Both the position numbers and the translations under genes were made by a program. The notes under the pieces are model-generated. The model made no database searches and had not been told where the DNA came from. It was given only the letters and a program-made list of their open reading frames with translations. This document shows positions 59,854 to 64,000 of a stretch of DNA of 64,000 nt, piece by piece. This DNA is from Synechococcus sp. 1G10 (GTDB lineage Bacteria; Cyanobacteriota; Cyanobacteriia; PCC-6307; Cyanobiaceae). The stretch's first letter is position 1; each line of letters starts with the position of its first letter. Location of the stretch: NCBI RefSeq assembly GCF_002252625.1, contig NZ_NQKW01000010.1:23287-87286 (forward strand), read 5' to 3'.

Positions 59854-60876
59854 TCAGGGCAAGGGCGGAGGCGTCATCTGGTCGGGGTTCTCCTCAACCA
59901 GCTGCAGGCGCACCCGCTTCCCCCCCGAGAGCTCGCCGAGGGACACCCGCAGTGTGGTGCCGCTCAGACTCTGCAGAACGGTGAGCAGCTCGCGCAGATG
60001 GGGTGTGCTGCTGCCGCTCTCCACCCAGAGGCGTTCCTGCAGCCCCCCCAGCCGCCGCCAGCTGGTGTGCAGTTTGAGCACAGCGCTCTCCAGCTGCTGG
60101 GCCTGACCGACGGCATCGGCTAACAGGCCGAGGGCATCGAGCCGCTGGGCCTCCTGCAGGGCCTTCTCGAGGTTGAGGCTCCCCTGCTGAAAGGCGCGCA
60201 CGGCCAGGCCGGCCTCGGCCGCCTTGCTCAGCCAGCGGGCGGTGCTGGTCACATCCTTGACCCGCTCCAGCTCCGGTTCCTCCCGCAGGGCCCGGCGCAG
60301 GTCGTCCTGCTGGGGTTCGGGCAGCTTGGCCAGCTCTCGCACCAGTGGGGCCACCACCCGCGGGGGGAGCAGGTTCTCCTGGGTGCGCTGGCGGATCTCC
60401 TCGGGCAACAGCGGGCTGGTGGCGGCGGTGAATTCATCGCTGAGGCGACGCACCTGCTTCCGGGTGATCTGCTGGCCATCATTGGCGGCTTCACTGATCA
60501 TCTGCTGAACCTCCGGATCGGCCAGGGCCGTGTCGAGGAAGGCACGCTTGGAGAAGTTGTTCACGCTGCCCTGCTCCAGCAGTCCGTCCCCGACGAGGTT
60601 GTCGGCGGAATCGGCGAGCTGGATCAATCCATAGGCCCGGGTCTTGCTGATCTCCCGCTCCCTGAGCCATTGCAGGAAACCGGTGCCGCGGCCCTCGCCG
60701 CCCCGCTTCTCCCGGTCCCGCACCGCCCGCAGAATCCGGCCACGCCAGATCTCCGTCTGCAGATCGAAGCGGTCACAGACAGCCCAGGCCTCCTCCAGGC
60801 GGGAGAGGAACTCCATCGTGCTGATGTCGTCCCGCTCCGGATCGGGCAGCTCCAGGCTGAGGACGGGTGCCTGCAT
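59854..60876 (-). CDS. Conserved hypothetical protein with DUF3102-like N-terminal part
   Basis: From ATG 60876 (MQAPVLSLEL) the product is 340 residues, almost wholly helical. The segment GFLQWLREREISKTRAYGLIQLADSAD recalls the helix-turn-helix-like part of DUF3102/ParB-related proteins. A later part (KLPEPQQDDLRRALREEPELERVKDV) is charged and the end (LRVSLGELSGGKRVRLQL) is likely a beta hairpin. No enzymatic motif is visible. It is five bases upstream of recQ, suggesting joint expression and perhaps a DNA-related role. A TTG at 60894 is possible as start. Confidence 0.7.
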   Translation of the reverse strand: MQAPVLSLELPDPERDDISTMEFLSRLEEAWAVCDRFDLQTEIWRGRILRAVRDREKRGGEGRGTGFLQWLREREISKTRAYGLIQLADSADNLVGDGLLEQGSVNNFSKRAFLDTALADPEVQQMISEAANDGQQITRKQVRRLSDEFTAATSPLLPEEIRQRTQENLLPPRVVAPLVRELAKLPEPQQDDLRRALREEPELERVKDVTSTARWLSKAAEAGLAVRAFQQGSLNLEKALQEAQRLDALGLLADAVGQAQQLESAVLKLHTSWRRLGGLQERLWVESGSSTPHLRELLTVLQSLSGTTLRVSLGELSGGKRVRLQLVEENPDQMTPPPLP

Positions 60877-61011
60877 CGACGACCAGCGGTGCAATCGCTG
60901 ATGCTGCCACGCAGACCCGTGACAGCGAACGACGAAACGTGACGCCCGCGGTTCAGAGCCCCTCTGGGGCAGGTATCTTCCGACTGGCAGTCACCCAACA
61001 ACAGCGCAGCG

Positions 61012-61221
61012 ATGGCGATCTCCCGCGGCGACAAGGTGCGCATCAAGCGGCCTGAGTCCTACTGGTTCAACGAAGTCGGCACGGTGGCGTCCGTCGACAC
61101 CTCCGGCATCCGCTACCCCGTGGTGGTGCGCTTCGAAAAGGTCAATTACAGCGGCTACAGCGGCTCGGAAGGCGGCATCAACACCAACAACTTCGCCGAA
61201 AGGGAACTCGAGTCGGCCTGA
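61012..61221 (+). CDS. psaE: Photosystem I subunit IV (PsaE)
   Basis: 69 residues of the SH3-like stromal subunit: [35 protein letters not shown] and [13 protein letters not shown]. It helps dock ferredoxin and flavodoxin on the stromal side of photosystem I and takes part in cyclic flow. It is alone with its own terminator at 61270. The 130-base upstream gap should hold a strong promoter. Confidence 0.98.
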   Translation: MAISRGDKVRIKRPESYWFNEVGTVASVDTSGIRYPVVVRFEKVNYSGYSGSEGGINTNNFAERELESA

Positions 61222-61269
61222 GCCCTCTTACGAGCCAGCTCGTTCGGAATCCACCGCAACTGATCCGCC

Positions 61270-61301
61270 ATCCGCCGGGAGTCCAGCTTCCGGCGGATTT
61301 T
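61270..61301 (+). terminator. Intrinsic terminator after psaE
   Basis: ATCCGCCGG (61270-61278) and CCGGCGGAT (61290-61298) pair perfectly over nine positions with an 11-base loop; a T-rich tract (TTTTCTTT including the stem's last T) follows. It separates psaE from mutM. Confidence 0.88.
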
Positions 61302-61356
61302 CTTTGGTCACGGCGAGCCCTCTGCCTGGCAGGCTGCCCGGATCGATGCTGAGCGG

Positions 61357-62202
61357 ATGCCCGAGCTGCCTGAAGTGGAAACGGTTCGGCGCGGGCTGGA
61401 GCGTCAGCTCTCCTCGTTCGAGATCGGGCAGGTCGAGGTGCTCAGGCAGCGGGCCATCGCCGCTCCAAAGGAGATCGATCAGTTCCGGGCCGGGCTGATC
61501 GGTGCTCGTGTCGGGGCCTGGAGCCGTCGGGGCAAGTACCTGATGGCTGAGCTCAGCCGCGGCGGCCTGCCGGCAGGCCACTGGGGCGTTCATCTGCGCA
61601 TGACCGGGCAATTTCTCTGGCTGGAGGAGCCCCGCGAGCCCTGCCGCCATACCCGGGTGCGGTGCTGGAGCCGGCAGGGGCAGGAACTGCGCTTCATCGA
61701 TGTGCGCAGCTTCGGGCAGATGTGGTTCATTCCATCCGGCCACGAGTGCTCCAGCGTGATGACAGGCCTGCAGAAGCTGGGGCCTGAACCCTTCAGTGCG
61801 GCCTTCAGCGGCACCTACCTGATGCAGAAACTGAAGGGCTCCGTGCGGCCCATCAAGAACGCCCTGCTCGATCAGGCGCTGGTGGCTGGGGTCGGCAACA
61901 TCTACGCCGATGAATCCCTGTTCGCAGCGGGTGTGGCCCCCCAGCGCCGAAGCGGCAGTCTCAGCCTCGTGGAACTTGAGCGTCTACGCCAGTCGCTGAT
62001 CGAGGTGCTCGAAACCAGCATCGGATCCGGCGGCACCACCTTCAGCGACTTCCGGGATATCAGCGGCACCAATGGCAACTACGGAGGCATCGCCTGGGTG
62101 TATCGCCGCGGCGGTCAACCATGCCGGCGCTGCGGCCAACCGATCCAGCGGGAGCGCCTGGGCGGTCGCAGCAGCCACTGGTGCCCCAACTGCCAGCGTT
62201 GA
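61357..62202 (+). CDS. mutM: Formamidopyrimidine-DNA glycosylase
   Basis: 281 residues. The catalytic Pro1-Glu2 follow the start (MPELPEVETVRRGL), with a Lys in RRGKYLM, the helix-two-turn-helix NALLDQALVAGVGNIYADE, and the C-terminal zinc finger CRRCGQPI ... CPNC. It removes 8-oxoguanine and ring-opened purines, an expected need under photosynthetic oxidative stress. Confidence 0.97.
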   Translation: MPELPEVETVRRGLERQLSSFEIGQVEVLRQRAIAAPKEIDQFRAGLIGARVGAWSRRGKYLMAELSRGGLPAGHWGVHLRMTGQFLWLEEPREPCRHTRVRCWSRQGQELRFIDVRSFGQMWFIPSGHECSSVMTGLQKLGPEPFSAAFSGTYLMQKLKGSVRPIKNALLDQALVAGVGNIYADESLFAAGVAPQRRSGSLSLVELERLRQSLIEVLETSIGSGGTTFSDFRDISGTNGNYGGIAWVYRRGGQPCRRCGQPIQRERLGGRSSHWCPNCQR

Positions 62203-62251
62203 ACAGGATCTGGGCGGTGCGAGAAGATAGGTCTACGCCGTTGAAGGGTCC

Positions 62252-62953
62252 GTGCCCACATCCGCCCCCGGGGAGCAGGCAAGGGCACTGTGCGCGGTCA
62301 TCGCAGCGATCCATGCCAGGGGCTGGTGCGACGGTACCGGCGGAAACTTCAGCTGCGTTAGCCGGCTGGAGCCCCTGGAGCTGCTGATGGCCCCCAGCGG
62401 AGTCGACAAAGGCTCGATTCGCCCCCAGGACCTGATCCTGGTGAATGCACAAGCCCAGGTGATCGACGGCAGCGGAGCGGCCAGCGCCGAAACCCTGCTG
62501 CATCTGGAGATCGTCAAACGCACGGGAGCCGCTGCTGTACTCCACACCCATTCACAGGCCGCCACCCTGCTCTCCCGCCGCGCCCTGCAAGCCGTGCTGC
62601 TGCGGCCTGTAGGGAGTGCAGCAGAAGCAACGAATCCAGCCGAAGCGGCGAACGCCGTCAACGCGGCCGTGCGGATCGACGGCCTGGAGATGCTCAAGGG
62701 CCTTACAGGCATTCGCAGTCACGACACTTCCATTGCCATTCCGGTGCTGGCCAACGATCAGGATCTGCGCCGCCTCAGCTCTGCCGCATCACCACACCTT
62801 GACGAAGCACCCCACGGCTTGCTGATCGCCGGACACGGTCTCTATGCCTGGGGCCACGACCTGTTCAGCGCCCGCCGACATCTGGAAATTCTGGAGTTCC
62901 TGCTGGAGCAGAGCTGGCGTGAGTTGCTGCTGCCGCCCCTCCCCAACCCATGA
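62252..62953 (+). CDS. mtnB: Methylthioribulose-1-phosphate dehydratase
   Basis: 233 residues of the aldolase class II fold, starting with GTG at 62252. GTGGNFSCVSR binds the phosphate; zinc His pairs are in VLHTHSQAATLL and a later His in LIAGHGLYAWG. It dehydrates MTRu-1-P in methionine salvage. A central Ala-rich insert (SAAEATNPAEAANAVNAA) is unusual and may be a surface loop. It overlaps mtnC by ATGA. Confidence 0.93.
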   Translation: MPTSAPGEQARALCAVIAAIHARGWCDGTGGNFSCVSRLEPLELLMAPSGVDKGSIRPQDLILVNAQAQVIDGSGAASAETLLHLEIVKRTGAAAVLHTHSQAATLLSRRALQAVLLRPVGSAAEATNPAEAANAVNAAVRIDGLEMLKGLTGIRSHDTSIAIPVLANDQDLRRLSSAASPHLDEAPHGLLIAGHGLYAWGHDLFSARRHLEILEFLLEQSWRELLLPPLPNP

Positions 62954-63744
62954 CGTGTCCAAAACCGTTGCTGGCTGACATCAGCCATGTGCTTCTCGAT
63001 ATCGAAGGCACCACATGCCCCGTGAGCTTCGTGGCCGACACCCTGTTTCCCTATGCAAGGGCTCGTCTGGAGTCCTATCTGATGAAACACGGACAGGATC
63101 CGGATCTGAAGCGGTTGCTATGCGACCTGCAGGAGGCCTGGCATAACGACAAAGTCGACGCAATCAACGACACTTTTCAAAGCGAAAGCATTCCTTGGCA
63201 TCAGCAGAAATCTCGACAGCCACCAGCCCAGCAACCCAGCATTCATCAACTCTGCACCTATCTCCAGTCCCTTATAGATAACGACCGGAAGCTCACCGCT
63301 CTAAAAGAACTGCAGGGATTGATCTGGAGAGAAGGCTATGCCAATGGCTCGCTTCGCGCTCCCCTGTTTGCCGATGTCGCGCCAGCCCTGAAGCGATGGC
63401 ACGCTGCAGGGCTTCAACTGGCGGTGTACTCATCAGGATCTGTAGCGGCTCAGCAACTCCTCTACGGTCACTCAGATGCAGGAGATCTGCGCCAGCTATT
63501 CTGCGGGTGGTTTGACACCCGTGTCGGGCCTAAAAAGGATCCCGCCAGCTATCTCAGGATTGCCGACACTCTAGGTACACCAGCCGACAAGATCCTGTTT
63601 ATCAGTGACTCCCTGTCAGAACTCAACGGCGCCCATCTCAGCGGCCTGCCCGTGATCCACAGCAGCAGACCAGGCAATCCAGAAGATAACCCAGGCCCCC
63701 ATTCCCAGATCACAACCCTTGAGCAGATTCCTTTCCTATCCTAA
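62950..63744 (+). CDS. mtnC: Enolase-phosphatase E1
   Basis: 264 residues of a HAD phosphatase. The nucleophile motif is DIEGTTCPVSF, with SSGSVAAQQLL (motif II), VGPKKDPASY (motif III Lys) and LFISDSLSELNGA (motif IV). It enolises and dephosphorylates diketo-methylthiopentyl-1-P to acireductone, the substrate of MtnD. Base composition is lower in G+C than most of the window (31 of 60 in 63121-63180). Coupled to mtnB. Confidence 0.95.
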   Translation: MTCPKPLLADISHVLLDIEGTTCPVSFVADTLFPYARARLESYLMKHGQDPDLKRLLCDLQEAWHNDKVDAINDTFQSESIPWHQQKSRQPPAQQPSIHQLCTYLQSLIDNDRKLTALKELQGLIWREGYANGSLRAPLFADVAPALKRWHAAGLQLAVYSSGSVAAQQLLYGHSDAGDLRQLFCGWFDTRVGPKKDPASYLRIADTLGTPADKILFISDSLSELNGAHLSGLPVIHSSRPGNPEDNPGPHSQITTLEQIPFLS

Positions 63745-63912
63745 AAGGCACCGATTCCACCACAAGCGTCTACTACTGCTGCTTATAGACCGGCGACGAC
63801 CACATCACAAATAAAGCCGCCGACGAGTACAACCCCAGCACCCGCGACGACACCATCACCACCAGCGCCAACGGATACAGCGCCAGCCCAGCAGCCACCG
63901 GACGCTACGCAC

Positions 63913-63939
63913 AAAAAAAGCCACCCTGAGGTGGCTTTT
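63913..63939. terminator. Probable bidirectional terminator after mtnC
   Basis: A run of seven A, then GCCACC (63920-63925), loop CTGA, GGTGGC (63930-63935) and TTTT. It can end transcripts from either strand. It is about 170 bases after the mtnC stop; the sequence between has one stop-interrupted Ser/Thr/Asp-rich reading frame but no supported gene. Confidence 0.85.
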
Positions 63940-63943
63940 CAGT

Positions 63944-63976
63944 ACATCTAGCCTCAGCAGCGCTGAGGTTAGATGT
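63944..63976. repeat. Long inverted repeat next to the terminator
   Basis: ACATCTA-G-CCTCAGC (63944-63958) and GCTGAGG-T-TAGATGT (63962-63976) pair over 15 positions, 14 perfectly plus one G-U, with a three-base loop. No T-run follows. Stronger than the adjacent terminator stem; may be a second RNA hairpin, an operator, or the end of an element extending past the window. Confidence 0.7.
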
Positions 63977-64000
63977 AGAGCGATTAGATTGTTTTATCCT

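Overview
The window is chromosomal DNA from a GC-rich unicellular cyanobacterium. Direct markers are psaE (photosystem I), the pipX-pipY pair, sepF, a Coq4-family gene, DUF3119/DUF3086/DUF1823/DUF4079 family genes that I know mainly from cyanobacteria, and a few HIP1 octamers GCGATCGC (for example 6775, 21215, 23700). Very dense coding, frequent GTG/TTG starts and 4-base start/stop overlaps point to the Cyanobium / freshwater Synechococcus side of the phylum. That placement is inference; no rRNA gene is present.

Layout. 15-648: a VapBC-type toxin-antitoxin pair whose antitoxin frame looks broken. 899-5451 (minus): a tight four-gene run (cyanophycin-synthetase-like ATP-grasp ligase, small hot-dog-like protein, cytochrome P450, Fe(II)/2-oxoglutarate oxygenase) that looks like an undescribed small biosynthetic cluster and has clearly lower G+C in places. 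5460-14449: housekeeping genes lepA, nfu, serS, rseP, nth, rpsN and pnp, with a second toxin-antitoxin pair (UPF0175/DUF3368) at 7435-8324. 14720-20008: cysQ, rsmI, an acidic helix-turn-helix protein, tRNA-Arg, a cupin, a fatty-acid desaturase and a Coq4-family gene.

20271-36301 is the centrepiece: one unbroken plus-strand run of 14 genes, hoxE-F-U-Y-H-W, hypA-B-F-C, nifJ, a dihydroorotate-dehydrogenase-like gene, hypD, hypE. It encodes the bidirectional NAD(P)-linked [NiFe] hydrogenase, its protease, the full HypABCDEF set that builds the Ni-Fe(CN)2CO site, and pyruvate:ferredoxin oxidoreductase inserted among the maturation genes. Together these can couple pyruvate oxidation and NAD(P)H/ferredoxin redox balance to H2 under dark anoxic or fluctuating conditions.

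36355-45609: two micro-genes, gluQRS and HU, a metallo-beta-lactamase-fold protein with a degenerate metal site, a glycogen debranching enzyme, tRNA-Gly, a sugar:cation symporter, an MlaE-type permease, DUF3119, DUF3086 and plsY. 45638-50409 (minus): der, cbiQ-like, pipX, pipY, sepF, proC. 50569-55513: DUF1823, dusB, cobI-DUF4079, mtnD, aroQ-miaE, tRNA-Tyr and tRNA-Thr. 55678-63744: aldehyde dehydrogenase, a triple-LysM protein, recQ with an upstream gene of unknown function, psaE, mutM, and mtnB-mtnC, which with mtnD cover three steps of methionine salvage. The last 250 bases hold a terminator and a strong inverted repeat but no supported gene. No CRISPR array, insertion sequence or prophage was seen.
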